Translations under genes and position numbers: made by a program
Shown here: positions 9,576-18,263 of the stretch, piece by piece
How positions within the stretch are numbered: the first letter of the stretch is position 1
Layout of the letters: every line of letters starts with the position of its first letter
The notes under the pieces: generated by a model
What the model saw: only the letters and a program-made list of their open reading frames with translations
What the model was told of the DNA's origin: nothing
Databases searched by the model: none
Assembly: GCA_023437285.1 (NCBI GenBank)
Contig: JAEZGP010000364.1
Span: 1-26,692, forward strand
Length of the DNA stretch: 26,692 bases
Direction: 5' to 3'
Source: Actinomycetes bacterium
GTDB taxonomy: Bacteria > Actinomycetota > Actinomycetes > Mycobacteriales > Micromonosporaceae

Positions 9576-10385
9576 TCAGTCGTCGGGGATCGTGTCGAGG
9601 ACCTTCCCGGCGACGGCCCGCGCGCCGGGGTTGAGCCGCCGGGCCAGCCGGTGGAACAGGTCCTGGGCCCGCACCGCGGGCCAGTCCGGCGGCAGGTGCC
9701 GCACCGGCAGGCGCGGGTCGCGGCGGATGATCTGCAACCAGTCGCTCACCAGGCCGAGCTTGGCAGCGAGCGGGTCGGCCTGCGGCAGGCCGTCCCAGCG
9801 CTTGAGGAACTCCTCGTACCGGGCGGCCAGGCCGGCCAGGTCCCAGGTCTCGCGGACCAGCCGGTCGACGTCGGTGACCTCGTCGGCCCGCGCGCGGAAC
9901 ACCCGCACCTGCGCGGTCAGTCCGAGGTCCGCCACGATGGCGCGCACGTCGGGAGTGCCGGGGGCGATCCACAGTCCGCCCTGCAACGGGCCGAACCCGG
10001 CCCAGCCGAGCTGTGAGCGCAGGTCGTGGCGCTCGCGCTGCCAGGACCCCGGCAGCGAGAAGCCGAGCAGGGTCCAGGTGCCGTCCCAGTCCCGGTTGAC
10101 GGCGCCGGCCTGCCAGATCCGCTCGGCCCCCTCCTCCAGGATCTTGATGGAGCGATCGGTGAGGCCGAAGTACATGCGCCGGCCGCGCGGCCGGCGGCGC
10201 AGCAGGTCGCGGCCGACCATGCGGGTCAGCGTGGAGCGCGCCGCGTGCTCGGAGACGCCTGCGCGGCCGAGGACGTCGATCACGCTGCCGGAGGAGACGC
10301 AGACCCGCCGGTCCAGCACGTACTCGCCCAGCAACGCCAGCATGAGCGCCTGCGGGCGGCGTTGCGACTGATCGGCGTCTGGCAC
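9576..10385 (-). CDS. PaaX-family transcriptional regulator
   Basis: A 269-residue protein with the PaaX layout. Residues about 12-80 form the winged helix (ALMLALLGEYVLDR...GVSEHAARSTLTRMV...GRRMYFGLTD). The central domain begins with the characteristic WDGTWTLLGFSLP. The C-terminal helical domain carries the ETWDL...YEEFLKRW segment. PaaX proteins are GntR-like repressors released by aryl-CoA thioesters such as phenylacetyl-CoA. The GTG at 10385 follows GGAGG with a 5-6 base gap. The gene is divergent from the importer/CoA operon, whose promoter overlaps an inverted repeat, so it is the likely repressor of that operon. The inducer would then be a CoA thioester made by the ligase encoded there. 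It converges on marR with a 23-base gap. Confidence 0.88.
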   Translation of the reverse strand: MPDADQSQRRPQALMLALLGEYVLDRRVCVSSGSVIDVLGRAGVSEHAARSTLTRMVGRDLLRRRPRGRRMYFGLTDRSIKILEEGAERIWQAGAVNRDWDGTWTLLGFSLPGSWQRERHDLRSQLGWAGFGPLQGGLWIAPGTPDVRAIVADLGLTAQVRVFRARADEVTDVDRLVRETWDLAGLAARYEEFLKRWDGLPQADPLAAKLGLVSDWLQIIRRDPRLPVRHLPPDWPAVRAQDLFHRLARRLNPGARAVAGKVLDTIPDD

Positions 10386-10428
10386 CGGTCACCTCCGACA
10401 GCCGGTTGGGGCAATGCTAGGCAGATTC

Positions 10429-10482
10429 TTGACGAGCGTCACCAGAGAGCCTAGCTTCATCCATACGTCAACACCGATGTAT
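10429..10482 (+). promoter_or_regulatory. Promoter and candidate PaaX operator of the importer/CoA operon
   Basis: TTGACG (10429-10434), a 17-base spacer and TAGCTT (10452-10457) form a promoter with a start near 10464. ATACGTC (10463-10469) and GATGTAT (10476-10482) are an inverted repeat (one mismatch, 6-base spacer) lying on the predicted +1, where a repressor would block transcription. A small TGAC/GTCA repeat also overlaps the -35. The leader to the GTG at 10576 is about 110 bases and holds no other gene that I can support. Confidence 0.55.
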
Positions 10483-10575
10483 TCGGACGGAGCACCTCGC
10501 CGTCGCACGCCGTGGCCAGCCCCGTCGTGCCGCTCTTTTCCCCGATCTGCCTGCGCATTCGTACGGGAGGCACTC

Positions 10576-11784
10576 GTGCGACGCTCCTCGTCCCTCCGCG
10601 CTCTGTCCACTATGACCGTCGCGGGAGTCCTATTGGCCATGGCCGGCTGTGGCGGCACCGACTCCTCCGGATCCGGCGGCTCAGAGCCGGTCAAGGTCGG
10701 CGTCATCGTGTCGCTCACCGGCAACTACGCCCCGCTGGGCAGCGAGGACCGCAAGTCCATCGAGCTGGCGGTGCAGCAGATCAACGACAAGGGCGGGTTG
10801 CTCGGCCGCAAGATCGAGCTGACCGTCAAGGACGACAAGAGCCAGCCCGACCAGTCGGTGCTCGCGTTCAACGAACTCAAGGGCGCCGGCGTGGTCGCGG
10901 TCATCGGCTCGCCGTTCTCCAACTCCGCGCTCGCGACCATCCCCCAGGTGGACCGCGCGAAGATCCCCTACATCTCGCTGACCCCGGCCGACGAGCAGGT
11001 CAACCCGGTCCACCCGTACGTCTTCGTGGTGCCGGCCACCTCGGGTACCTACGCCGAGCGCATCCTGCAGTACTACCAGGCGCAGAAGTACACGAAGGTC
11101 GCGGTCGCCTACGACACCAAGAGTTCGTACGCCCAGGCCGGCTTCGCCGGTATGCAGGCCAAGGCCGCGACCTACGGCGTGAGCCTGGTCGCCACCGAAC
11201 AGTTCCAGACCACGACGACCGAGTTCAGCGCGGTGCTCAACCGCGTGAAGGCCTCGGGCGCCCAGGCCCTGACGGTGTGGGCGACCGGTCCCCCGGCCGT
11301 CGCGTTCGCCAAGCAGTACCCCACGGCCGGGCTGGACATCCCGCTGATGTTCACCGGCGCGCAGGCCAGCACGCTGTGGCTGCAACCGACCGGGGCGGCC
11401 GCCGAGGGCGTCTACGTGGCCAGCTCGGTCAGCGTGGTCAGCGACGCGCTGCCGGCCGGCGCGCTCAAGCAGGCCATCGACGAGATGGCGACCCCGTTCG
11501 CCGCCAAGCACGGCTATCCCCCGCCGCAGTTCGCCGGTGACGGGTACACCGGGGTGAAGCTGCTCGCGGCGGCCGTGACCGGCGCGCAGAGCACCGACCC
11601 CGAAAAGATCCGCTCGGCGCTGGAGGGGCTCACTCTCACCACGCCGAACGGGACCTACCGCTACAGCGCGACCGACCACGCCGGGCTCGCGGCCACGTAC
11701 ATCGCCGTGGCCGTGGTCAAGGACGGCAAGTTCCAGGCGACCGACTGGGCCCGCGACCAGCTCGCCGCGGTCGCGGGTGGGTGA
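10576..11784 (+). CDS. Liv-type ABC transporter substrate-binding lipoprotein
   Basis: A 402-residue lipoprotein. The lipobox LAMAGC puts the lipidated cysteine at C25, after a short basic N-region. The mature part is a periplasmic-binding type 1 (LivJ/Peripla_BP_6) fold, starting VKVGVIVSLTGNYAPLGSEDRKSIELAVQQIN. The GTG at 10576 follows GGGAGG with five bases between; the open frame extends back to 10414 but without a ribosome-binding site, and would spoil the signal peptide. It is the first gene of the operon and feeds the two permeases and two ATPases downstream. Members of this family bind branched-chain amino acids, amides, urea or aromatic acids (CouP binds p-coumarate). The ligand here is unproven; the downstream acyl-CoA genes argue for an organic acid. 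Confidence 0.9.
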   Translation: MRRSSSLRALSTMTVAGVLLAMAGCGGTDSSGSGGSEPVKVGVIVSLTGNYAPLGSEDRKSIELAVQQINDKGGLLGRKIELTVKDDKSQPDQSVLAFNELKGAGVVAVIGSPFSNSALATIPQVDRAKIPYISLTPADEQVNPVHPYVFVVPATSGTYAERILQYYQAQKYTKVAVAYDTKSSYAQAGFAGMQAKAATYGVSLVATEQFQTTTTEFSAVLNRVKASGAQALTVWATGPPAVAFAKQYPTAGLDIPLMFTGAQASTLWLQPTGAAAEGVYVASSVSVVSDALPAGALKQAIDEMATPFAAKHGYPPPQFAGDGYTGVKLLAAAVTGAQSTDPEKIRSALEGLTLTTPNGTYRYSATDHAGLAATYIAVAVVKDGKFQATDWARDQLAAVAGG

Positions 11785-11793
11785 GCCACCGCC

Positions 11794-12564
11794 GTGGACG
11801 CCGCACCGCTGCTCTCCGTCGCCGGACTGGCCCGGCGCTTCGGCGGCGTCTACGCGGTGCGCAACGTCGACCTGACCGTCGCGCCGGGCCAGACGCACGC
11901 GGTCATCGGTCCCAACGGCGCCGGCAAGTCGACGCTGTTCCGGGTGATCGGCGGGCAGCTGCGCGCCTCGGCGGGCAGCGTGCGCTTCGACGGGGCGCCG
12001 GTCGACCGGCTCGCGGCGCACCGGCGGGCCCGGCTGGGCATCGCCGCGGTGTTCCAGGAGGCGCGCGTGTTCCGCGGCATGACCGTACGGGAGAACGTCA
12101 TGACCGGCGCGCACGCCAGTACGGGGGCGGGCCCGGTCGCGGCGGTGCTGCGCCTGCCCCGGCACCGCCGCGAGGAGCGCGAGATCGGCGAGCGGGCCAC
12201 CGCCGCCCTCGCGCAGGTGTGGCTGGCCGACTGGGCCGACCGGCCGGCCGACGCGCTGCCGATCGGCCAGCAGCGCGCCCTGCAGTTGGCCCGTGCGCTG
12301 TGTGCCCGGCCGCGCCTGCTGCTGCTCGACGAGCCGGCCTCGGGCCTGCGCGCCGCCGAGCGGGCCGCCCTGGCCGACCTCATCGAGCAACTGCGGGCGG
12401 ACGGGTTGAGCATCGTGCTCGTCGAACACGACGTCGCGTTCGTGGCCCGGCTGGCCGACCGGGTCACCGTCCTCGACCTCGGCGAGGTCATCGCGAGCGG
12501 CACGTTCGCCACGGTGCGCGCCGACCCCCGGGTCGCCAAGGCCTACCTGGGCGGCGCGGCATGA
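11794..12564 (+). CDS. Liv-type ABC transporter ATP-binding protein (LivG-like)
   Basis: A 256-residue nucleotide-binding subunit. Walker A is GPNGAGKST (39-47), the Q-loop lies in VFQEARVFRGMTVRENV, Walker B is LLLLDEP and the switch histidine is in VLVEHD. The signature is LPIGQQR instead of LSGGQ, a variation tolerated in LivG-type subunits. The C-terminal tail VRADPRVAKAYLGG is typical of LivG. The GTG at 11794 has only a weak upstream site. A small stem (GGTGG 11776-11780 / CCACC 11786-11790) spans the preceding stop codon and may reduce expression relative to the binding protein. The stop overlaps the next ATG in ATGA. Confidence 0.92.
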   Translation: MDAAPLLSVAGLARRFGGVYAVRNVDLTVAPGQTHAVIGPNGAGKSTLFRVIGGQLRASAGSVRFDGAPVDRLAAHRRARLGIAAVFQEARVFRGMTVRENVMTGAHASTGAGPVAAVLRLPRHRREEREIGERATAALAQVWLADWADRPADALPIGQQRALQLARALCARPRLLLLDEPASGLRAAERAALADLIEQLRADGLSIVLVEHDVAFVARLADRVTVLDLGEVIASGTFATVRADPRVAKAYLGGAA

Positions 12565-13226
12565 CGGCGCCGGTCGTCGAGGTCGCTGACCTGACGGTCA
12601 GGTACGGCGCGGCCGTGGCGCTCGACGGTGTCGGGCTGCGCGTCGACCCCGGCGAGCTGGTCGCGATCATCGGACCGAACGGCGCCGGCAAGACCACCCT
12701 CGTCAACACGATCTGCGGGCTGCTCAAGCCGGCGGGCGGCCGGGTCACGGTCCGGGGCCGCACCGCCCTGGTGCCCGAGGGGCGGCAGATGTTCGCCCCG
12801 CTGACCGTCGACGACAACCTGCGGCTGGGCGCCTGGCGCGGCCGCGACCGCGACACGGCGGCCATCTACGAGCTGCTGCCGGAGCTGATCCCGCTGCGCC
12901 GCCGCCGGGCCGGCCTGCTCTCCGGCGGCGAGCAGCAGATGGTCGCCTTCGGCCGGGCCCTGATGGCCAGGCCCGACGTGCTGGTCATCGACGAGATGTC
13001 GCTCGGCCTGGCGCCGAAGGTGACCGAGACCCTCGCCGCGCACCTGACGCGCCGGCACGCCGCCGACGGCCTGGCGGTGCTGCTCATCGAGCAGAACGCC
13101 CGGCTGGCGCTGGAGCTGTGCACCCGGGGGTACGTCCTGGAGGCGGGCCGGGTCGTCGCGGAGGGCACCTCCGCCGAACTGACCGCCAGTCCCCTGGTGG
13201 CCGACGCGTACCTCGGGGCCGCCTGA
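12561..13226 (+). CDS. Liv-type ABC transporter ATP-binding protein (LivF-like)
   Basis: A 221-residue ATPase, slightly shorter than LivF (about 235). Walker A is GPNGAGKTT (38-46), then VPEGRQMFAPLTVDDNL, which is the diagnostic LivF Q-loop region. The signature is LLSGGEQQM, Walker B is LVIDEMSLGLAP and the H-loop is LLIEQN. The ATG overlaps the stop of the LivG gene, and its own TGA overlaps the permease ATG (TGATG), so translation is coupled. It works as a heterodimer with the LivG subunit on the cytoplasmic face of the permeases. Confidence 0.92.
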   Translation: MTAPVVEVADLTVRYGAAVALDGVGLRVDPGELVAIIGPNGAGKTTLVNTICGLLKPAGGRVTVRGRTALVPEGRQMFAPLTVDDNLRLGAWRGRDRDTAAIYELLPELIPLRRRRAGLLSGGEQQMVAFGRALMARPDVLVIDEMSLGLAPKVTETLAAHLTRRHAADGLAVLLIEQNARLALELCTRGYVLEAGRVVAEGTSAELTASPLVADAYLGAA

Positions 13227-14083
13227 TGGGCGTCTTCCTGCAGTACCTGGTCACCGGCATCGGCATCGGCTGCGGGTACGCGCTGGTCGGCAGCGGCCTC
13301 GTGGTGATCCACCGGGTGACCCGCGTGGTGAACTTCGCCCAGGGCGCGTTCGCGGTGATCGCCGCGCTGACCGTGTCGACCCTGCTCACGGCGGGCCTGC
13401 CGCACGGTGCGGCCGAGACGCTCGCGGTGGTCCTCGCCGCCGGCGTCGGCCTGCTCACCGGCGTGGTGGCCATCGGGAAGCCGGGCACCACGCCGCAGGC
13501 GGCGCTGGTCGTGACCCTGGGGCTGGGCGTCTTCGCGTACGCCGTGGAGGTCCTCGTCTGGGGCGACCAGCCCCGGTCGTTCGGCGGCGTACCCGGGTCC
13601 GTGCCGTTGGCCGGTGCCCGCCTGCAGGCGCACTACCTGCTCATCATCGGCGTGACCGCGGTGGTGCTCGCCGCGTTCGCGCTGCTGTTCGCCCGTACCG
13701 ACGTGGGCCGGGCACTTACCGCGACCGCCGCGAACCCGTACGCGGCCCGGGTCGTCGGCATCAACGTCACCCGCATGGGCCTGATCGCGTTCGCGCTCGG
13801 CGGGGCGCTGGGCGGCCTGGCCGGCGTGCTGCTCACCCCCGTGCAGCAGGTCTCCTTCGACAGCGACGTGGTGCTCGTCGTCAACGGGTTCGCCGCCGCG
13901 ATCCTGGGCAACCTGAGCCGCCCCGTCCTCACCCTCGTCGGCGGCCTGCTGCTCGGCGTCGTACAGGTTCTCGTGTCCGGGTACCTGAGCAGCTCGTACC
14001 AGAGCGAGGTGGCGCTGGTGTTCATGCTGGCCGTGCTGATCATCCGGGCCGGCCGGCGTCCGGTCGCGGCGGAGGCATCATGA
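13226..14083 (+). CDS. Liv-type ABC transporter permease (LivH-like)
   Basis: A 285-residue membrane protein with about eight hydrophobic helices. It opens FLQYLVTGIGIGCGYALVGSGLVVIHRVTRVVNFAQGA, the LivH N-terminal pattern including the VVNFAQG motif. The later AALGGLAGVLL and VNGFAAAILGN-type segments correspond to the coupling loop that contacts the ATPase. It forms the channel with the LivM-like protein. The start ATG at 13226 shares bases with the preceding stop; the stop overlaps the next ATG in ATGA. Confidence 0.9.
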   Translation: MGVFLQYLVTGIGIGCGYALVGSGLVVIHRVTRVVNFAQGAFAVIAALTVSTLLTAGLPHGAAETLAVVLAAGVGLLTGVVAIGKPGTTPQAALVVTLGLGVFAYAVEVLVWGDQPRSFGGVPGSVPLAGARLQAHYLLIIGVTAVVLAAFALLFARTDVGRALTATAANPYAARVVGINVTRMGLIAFALGGALGGLAGVLLTPVQQVSFDSDVVLVVNGFAAAILGNLSRPVLTLVGGLLLGVVQVLVSGYLSSSYQSEVALVFMLAVLIIRAGRRPVAAEAS

Positions 14084-15039
14084 GGCTCGCGCTCACGCTG
14101 GTCGTGGCCGCCGCGACGCTGGCGCTGCCGCCGATGCTGTCGGCGAGCCACCTGACCATCTACATCCTCATCGGCGTGACGGCCATGGCGACCGTGGGGC
14201 TGTCGCTGCTCATGGGGTACGCCGGGCAGGTCTCGCTCGGGCAGGCGTCGTTCACCGCGATCGGCGGGTACACCGCCGCCCTGCTGGCGATCCACACCGG
14301 GCACCCGTGGGCCGGGCTGCTCGCGGCGCCGGTCGCCGCCGCCGCGTGCGCGGTCCTGATCGGCGTGCCCATCCTGCGGCTGCGGGGCCACCAGCTCGCG
14401 TTCGCGACCCTGGCGTTGCAGCTGATCCTGCTGTCGGTGCTGGACCAGGCGAGCTGGGCCGGCGGGGCCATCGGCCTGCAGGGCATCCCCCGGCTGTCGG
14501 TCGGCACGTTCGAACTCGAATCGGACGTCGCCTACGCCTACCTGGCCTGGGCCGGCGTGGCGCTGACCATGGTCGTGGCGCGCAACCTCGTCGGGTCCCG
14601 GGCCGGGCGAGGGCTGCGCGCGCTGGCCACCAGCGAGGTCGCGGCCGCCGCGAGCGGCGTACCCGTCGAAAGGTACCGGCTGCTGGTGTTCACCGTGTCG
14701 GCCGCGTTCGCCGGGCTGGCCGGCGGCATCTACGCGTTCTACGTCGGTTACCTGTCGCCCGGCTCCTTCCCGGTGCTGCTGTCCATCCAGTACGTGGTCA
14801 TGGCGGTGGTCGGCGGGCTGGGCACCGTCTGGGGCCCCCTGCTCGGCACCGCCGTGGTGACCCTGCTCGTCCAGCTGCTGAGCACGCTGGCCACCCGGCC
14901 CGACATGCCGGACTACGCGCCGGCGGTGCTGTCGTACGCGGTCTACGCGCTGCTGCTGATCATCACGGCCCTGTACCTCCCTCGAGGTCTGGCCGGCAGC
15001 GGGGCACTGAGAGGAAGGAAGGCCGACACATGGACCTGA
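14080..15039 (+). CDS. Liv-type ABC transporter permease (LivM-like)
   Basis: A 319-residue membrane protein with the LivM pattern: TVGLSLLMGYAGQVSLGQASFTAIGGYTAALL near the N-terminus and the coupling region SEVAAAASGVPVERYRLLVFTVSAAFAGLAGGIYA. About nine or ten hydrophobic helices can be seen. A GGAGG sits 9 bases upstream of the ATG, inside the preceding gene. The 3' end overlaps the SDR gene by 10 bases, placing the importer and the CoA enzymes in one transcript. Confidence 0.9.
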   Translation: MRLALTLVVAAATLALPPMLSASHLTIYILIGVTAMATVGLSLLMGYAGQVSLGQASFTAIGGYTAALLAIHTGHPWAGLLAAPVAAAACAVLIGVPILRLRGHQLAFATLALQLILLSVLDQASWAGGAIGLQGIPRLSVGTFELESDVAYAYLAWAGVALTMVVARNLVGSRAGRGLRALATSEVAAAASGVPVERYRLLVFTVSAAFAGLAGGIYAFYVGYLSPGSFPVLLSIQYVVMAVVGGLGTVWGPLLGTAVVTLLVQLLSTLATRPDMPDYAPAVLSYAVYALLLIITALYLPRGLAGSGALRGRKADTWT

Positions 15040-15938
15040 CGGGGAAGGTCGCGATCGTCACCGGGGCAGGCGCGGGGCTCGGCGCGGCGTACGCGCGGGC
15101 ACTCGGCGCGGCCGGTGCCGCGGTCGTGGTCAACGACGTCGACGCCGACAGCGCGGCGCGCACGGTCGCCGACATCGCGGCGGCCGGCGGCCGCGCGGTG
15201 GCGTCGGTCGGCGCGGTGGGCACCTCCGAGGTGGCGCAAGGGCTCGTCGACTGTGCGGTCAAGGAGTTCGGCCGGCTGGATGTCCTGGTGACCAACGCGG
15301 GCATCCTGCGCGACGCGATGCTGTGGAAGATGACCGACGAGCAGTTCGACGACGTGATCCGGGTGCACCTGCGCGGCACGTTCACCTGCGTACGGGCGGC
15401 CGCGGTACGGATGCGCGAGCAGGGCGACGGCGGTCGCGTCATCTGCGTCGGCTCGCCCACCGGCCAGGTGGGCACCGTGGGCCAGACCAACTACGCCGCC
15501 GTCAAGGCGGGCATCGTCGGCATGACGCGCACCTGGGCGATGGAGCTGAGCCGGTCGGGCATCACGGTCAACGCCGTGGTACCGGTCGCGGCGACGGCGA
15601 TGACGGCCACCGTGCCGTTCCTCAGGCCGTACGTCGACGCGCTGGAGGCGGGCGAGCCGCTGCCCCCGTTCGCCCGTCGGGAGCTGGGTTTCGGCTCGCC
15701 CGACGACGCCGCCGGCCTGGTGGTCTTCCTGGCCTCCGACGCGGCCGCCGGCATCACCGGGCAGGCCGTCGGCGTGGGCGGGGACCGCCTGGCGCTGTGG
15801 TCGCACCCGAGGGAGGCCGCCGTCGAGTTCGCGCCGGGCACCGGCTGGACCGCCGACGCGATCGCCTCGGTGTGGCCCGACGTGTTCGCCCCGCACCAGC
15901 AGTCGGTCGGCCAGCAGTTACCGGAGCCGCCGGCATGA
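15030..15938 (+). CDS. SDR dehydrogenase, probable (R)-3-hydroxyacyl-CoA dehydrogenase
   Basis: A 302-residue classical short-chain dehydrogenase. The nucleotide loop is TGAGAGLG (11-18), then NAG at 89-91 and catalytic S142, Y155 and K159 in the NYAAVK context. The segment RDAMLWKMTDEQFDDVIRVH closely follows the (3R)-hydroxyacyl-CoA dehydrogenase domain of peroxisomal multifunctional enzyme 2. In the operon it would oxidise the 3-hydroxyacyl-CoA made by the MaoC hydratase to the beta-keto thioester. Both families act on the R isomer, so stereochemistry agrees. It parallels CouN of the Rhodococcus p-hydroxycinnamate pathway in role; orthology is not shown. The C-terminal tail of about 50 residues after GVGGDRLALWS is longer than usual. 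GAGGAAGGAAGG precedes the ATG. Confidence 0.82.
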   Translation: MDLTGKVAIVTGAGAGLGAAYARALGAAGAAVVVNDVDADSAARTVADIAAAGGRAVASVGAVGTSEVAQGLVDCAVKEFGRLDVLVTNAGILRDAMLWKMTDEQFDDVIRVHLRGTFTCVRAAAVRMREQGDGGRVICVGSPTGQVGTVGQTNYAAVKAGIVGMTRTWAMELSRSGITVNAVVPVAATAMTATVPFLRPYVDALEAGEPLPPFARRELGFGSPDDAAGLVVFLASDAAAGITGQAVGVGGDRLALWSHPREAAVEFAPGTGWTADAIASVWPDVFAPHQQSVGQQLPEPPA

Positions 15939-16810
15939 CGATCGACCCGACGACCGTCGAGGCCATCGACACCCACGTGCACATCGAGACCGACGGGCAC
16001 GGCCACCTCTCCCTCGACCGGGAGCTGATGGACGCCTCGGCCGCCTACTTCAAGGCCAGTCACGACCGTACGCCGGGCGTCGACGAGATCGCCGCGTACT
16101 ACCGGCAGCGCCGCCTGGCCGCCGTGGTGTTCACCGTGGACGCGCACACGGCGACCGGCCATCCGGCGCTCGACGGGCATGAGCTGCTCGCCCAGGTCGC
16201 GCCGCACAGCGACGTGCTGGTGCCGTTCGCGTCCGTGGACCCGCACGAGGGGGCCGGCGCGGTGGCCCGGCTGCGCGACCTCGCGGCGGCCGGCGCGCGC
16301 GGGCTCAAGCTGCACCCGTCGCTACAGGGTTTCGCGCCCAACGCGACCGCGACGTACCCGCTCTACGAGGCGGCCGCCGAACTCGGCCTGCCCGTCGTGT
16401 TCCACAGTGGGCAGACCGGCATCGGCGCCGGCCTTCCCGGCGGTCGCGGCATCCGGCTGCGCTACTCCGATCCGATGCTCGTCGACGACGTGGCGGCGGA
16501 CCTGCCCTCCCTCACGATCATCCTGGCCCATCCGGCCGTGCCGTGGCAGGACGAGGCCATCGCGATCGCCACCCACAAGGCCAACGTCTTCGTCGACCTC
16601 TCGGGCTGGGCGCCGCGCTACTTCCCCCCGCAGCTCGTCCGGGCAATCAACGGTCCGCTGCGCCGCAAGGCCCTGTTCGGCTCCGACTACCCGCTCATCA
16701 CGCCGGAGCGCTGGCTCAGCGAGTTCGCACAGCTCGACCTCAAGCCCGAGGTGCGGCCGCTGGTGCTGAAGGACAACGCGCTGCGCGTGCTGGGGCTCGC
16801 CCATGAGTGA
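15935..16810 (+). CDS. Amidohydrolase (PF04909 type), candidate beta-ketoacyl-CoA hydrolase
   Basis: A 291-residue metal-dependent TIM-barrel hydrolase of the amidohydrolase-2 family. H14 and H16 lie in IDTHVHI; later come GLKLHPS, VVFHSGQTG, IILAHPAVPW and LFGSDYPL with the metal-binding Asp. The start overlaps the SDR stop (ATGA), and the end overlaps the ligase ATG by 8 bases. Family members include decarboxylases (ACMSD, gamma-resorcylate) and CouO of Rhodococcus, which hydrolyses 4-hydroxyphenyl-beta-ketoacyl-CoA to 4-hydroxybenzoate and acetyl-CoA. With ligase, hydratase and dehydrogenase around it and no thiolase, the CouO-type role is the best fit, by context rather than identity. Confidence 0.8.
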   Translation: MTIDPTTVEAIDTHVHIETDGHGHLSLDRELMDASAAYFKASHDRTPGVDEIAAYYRQRRLAAVVFTVDAHTATGHPALDGHELLAQVAPHSDVLVPFASVDPHEGAGAVARLRDLAAAGARGLKLHPSLQGFAPNATATYPLYEAAAELGLPVVFHSGQTGIGAGLPGGRGIRLRYSDPMLVDDVAADLPSLTIILAHPAVPWQDEAIAIATHKANVFVDLSGWAPRYFPPQLVRAINGPLRRKALFGSDYPLITPERWLSEFAQLDLKPEVRPLVLKDNALRVLGLAHE

Positions 16811-18263
16811 CCTGGGACTGGGCAGCTGGCCCGCCCGGCGGGCCCGCATCGCGCCGCACGCGACGGCGCTGCGCGAGGCCGACCGCCAGCTCAGCTACGC
16901 CGAGCTGGCCGATCGGGTCGACCGGCTCGCCGCGGGCCTGGCCAGGCTGGGGGTACGCGCCGGCGACCGGGTGGCCCACCTCGGTCCCAACGCCATCGCC
17001 ACGTTCGAGGCGCTGTTCGCGGCCGGCCGCCTCGGCGCGATCTTCGTACCGCTCAACACCCGCCTCGCCCCGCCGGAGATCGCCGTCCAGCTGGCCGACT
17101 GCACGCCCACGGTACTGATCCACGCGCCGGACGTGACGCCGCCGCCCGGGGCGGCGATCACGCTGTCGGTCGAGGCGTTCGCGGCGCTCGCCGACGAACC
17201 GACCGACCCGGCCGGGTTGGCCGACGGCCACGTCGACCTGGCCCAGGCCGCCGTGATCCTCTACACGAGCGGCACGACCGGGCGGCCCAAGGGCGTCGTG
17301 CTCACCCACGCCAACCTGACGTTCAACGTCGTCAACCAGCTCGCCCACGTCGACGTGCTGTCCACGGACGTGGTGCTGTGCACCGCGCCGCTGTTCCACG
17401 CCGCCGGGCTCGGCCAGGTCAGCCTTCCCACCCTGTTCAAGGGGGGCACCGTCGTCGTCGCCCCGCGGTTCGACCCGGGCTGGCTGCTGGCGGCCGTCGC
17501 GGCGCAACGCATCCAGGCGTTCTCCGCCGTACCGACGATGCTGCAGATGTTGTGCGAGCACCCGGACTGGGCCACGGCCGACCTGTCCTCGCTGCGCTAC
17601 GTCATCTACGGCGGCTCGCCGGTCGTCGAGTGGGTCGCCCGGGCCTGGCACGAGCGCGGCGTACCCATCCTGCAGGGGTACGGGATGACCGAAGCGGCGC
17701 CCGGCGCCCTGCTCGCGACGGTGGCCGGCGCGGCGGACAAGCCCACCTCGCCGGGGGTGCCGCACTTTTTCACCGATGTCAGGACCGACCCCGACGGGCA
17801 GCTTCTCGTCCGCGGTCCCCACGTCTCGCCCGGCTACTGGCAGCGCCAGCAGGAGACCGCCGAGGCCTTCCGCGACGGCTGGTTCCTCAGCGGGGACGTC
17901 GCCCGCCCCGACGCCGACGGCTGGTTCACCGTCCTCGGCCGCGTCAGGGACATGTTCATCTCCGGCGGCGAGAACGTGTACCCGGCCGAGGTGGAGGCCG
18001 CCCTGGCCGAGCTGCCCGGGGTCGCGGCGTGCGCGGTCCTCGGCGTCGCGGACGCGCGCTGGGGCGAGGTCGGCCTCGCGTTGGTCGTCCCCCACCCGGG
18101 GGCGGGCCTGGACGAAGCCGCCGTCCAGGTGCACCTGAGCAGCCGGATCGCCCGCTATAAGGTGCCAAGGTATGTGCGGTTCGTCGACGACCTGCCGCGC
18201 ACCGCGACGGGCAAGGTCCGCAAGTCCGACCTGCCCGCTTTCACTCCGGAGGAGAACACGTGA
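16803..18263 (+). CDS. Acyl-CoA synthetase (ANL superfamily)
   Basis: A 486-residue adenylate-forming ligase. The P-loop motif YTSGTTGRPKG is at 154-164, then GYGMTEA, the GWFLSGDVARPD hinge region, GRVRDMFISGGENVYPAEVE and the C-terminal catalytic lysine K471 in TATGKVRK. It activates a carboxylic acid with ATP and loads CoA. At about 490 residues it matches short/medium-chain or aryl (coumarate/ferulate-type, CouL-like) ligases better than FadD long-chain enzymes, which are larger. Substrate choice cannot be read directly. The ATG at 16803 overlaps the amidohydrolase end; the stop overlaps the MaoC GTG (GTGA). Confidence 0.9.
   Translation: MSDLGLGSWPARRARIAPHATALREADRQLSYAELADRVDRLAAGLARLGVRAGDRVAHLGPNAIATFEALFAAGRLGAIFVPLNTRLAPPEIAVQLADCTPTVLIHAPDVTPPPGAAITLSVEAFAALADEPTDPAGLADGHVDLAQAAVILYTSGTTGRPKGVVLTHANLTFNVVNQLAHVDVLSTDVVLCTAPLFHAAGLGQVSLPTLFKGGTVVVAPRFDPGWLLAAVAAQRIQAFSAVPTMLQMLCEHPDWATADLSSLRYVIYGGSPVVEWVARAWHERGVPILQGYGMTEAAPGALLATVAGAADKPTSPGVPHFFTDVRTDPDGQLLVRGPHVSPGYWQRQQETAEAFRDGWFLSGDVARPDADGWFTVLGRVRDMFISGGENVYPAEVEAALAELPGVAACAVLGVADARWGEVGLALVVPHPGAGLDEAAVQVHLSSRIARYKVPRYVRFVDDLPRTATGKVRKSDLPAFTPEENT

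Noticed and set aside
10681..12429. Large minus-strand open frame under the ABC operon
   Set aside because: Low-complexity His/Arg/Gly-rich translation antisense to two genes with intact catalytic motifs.
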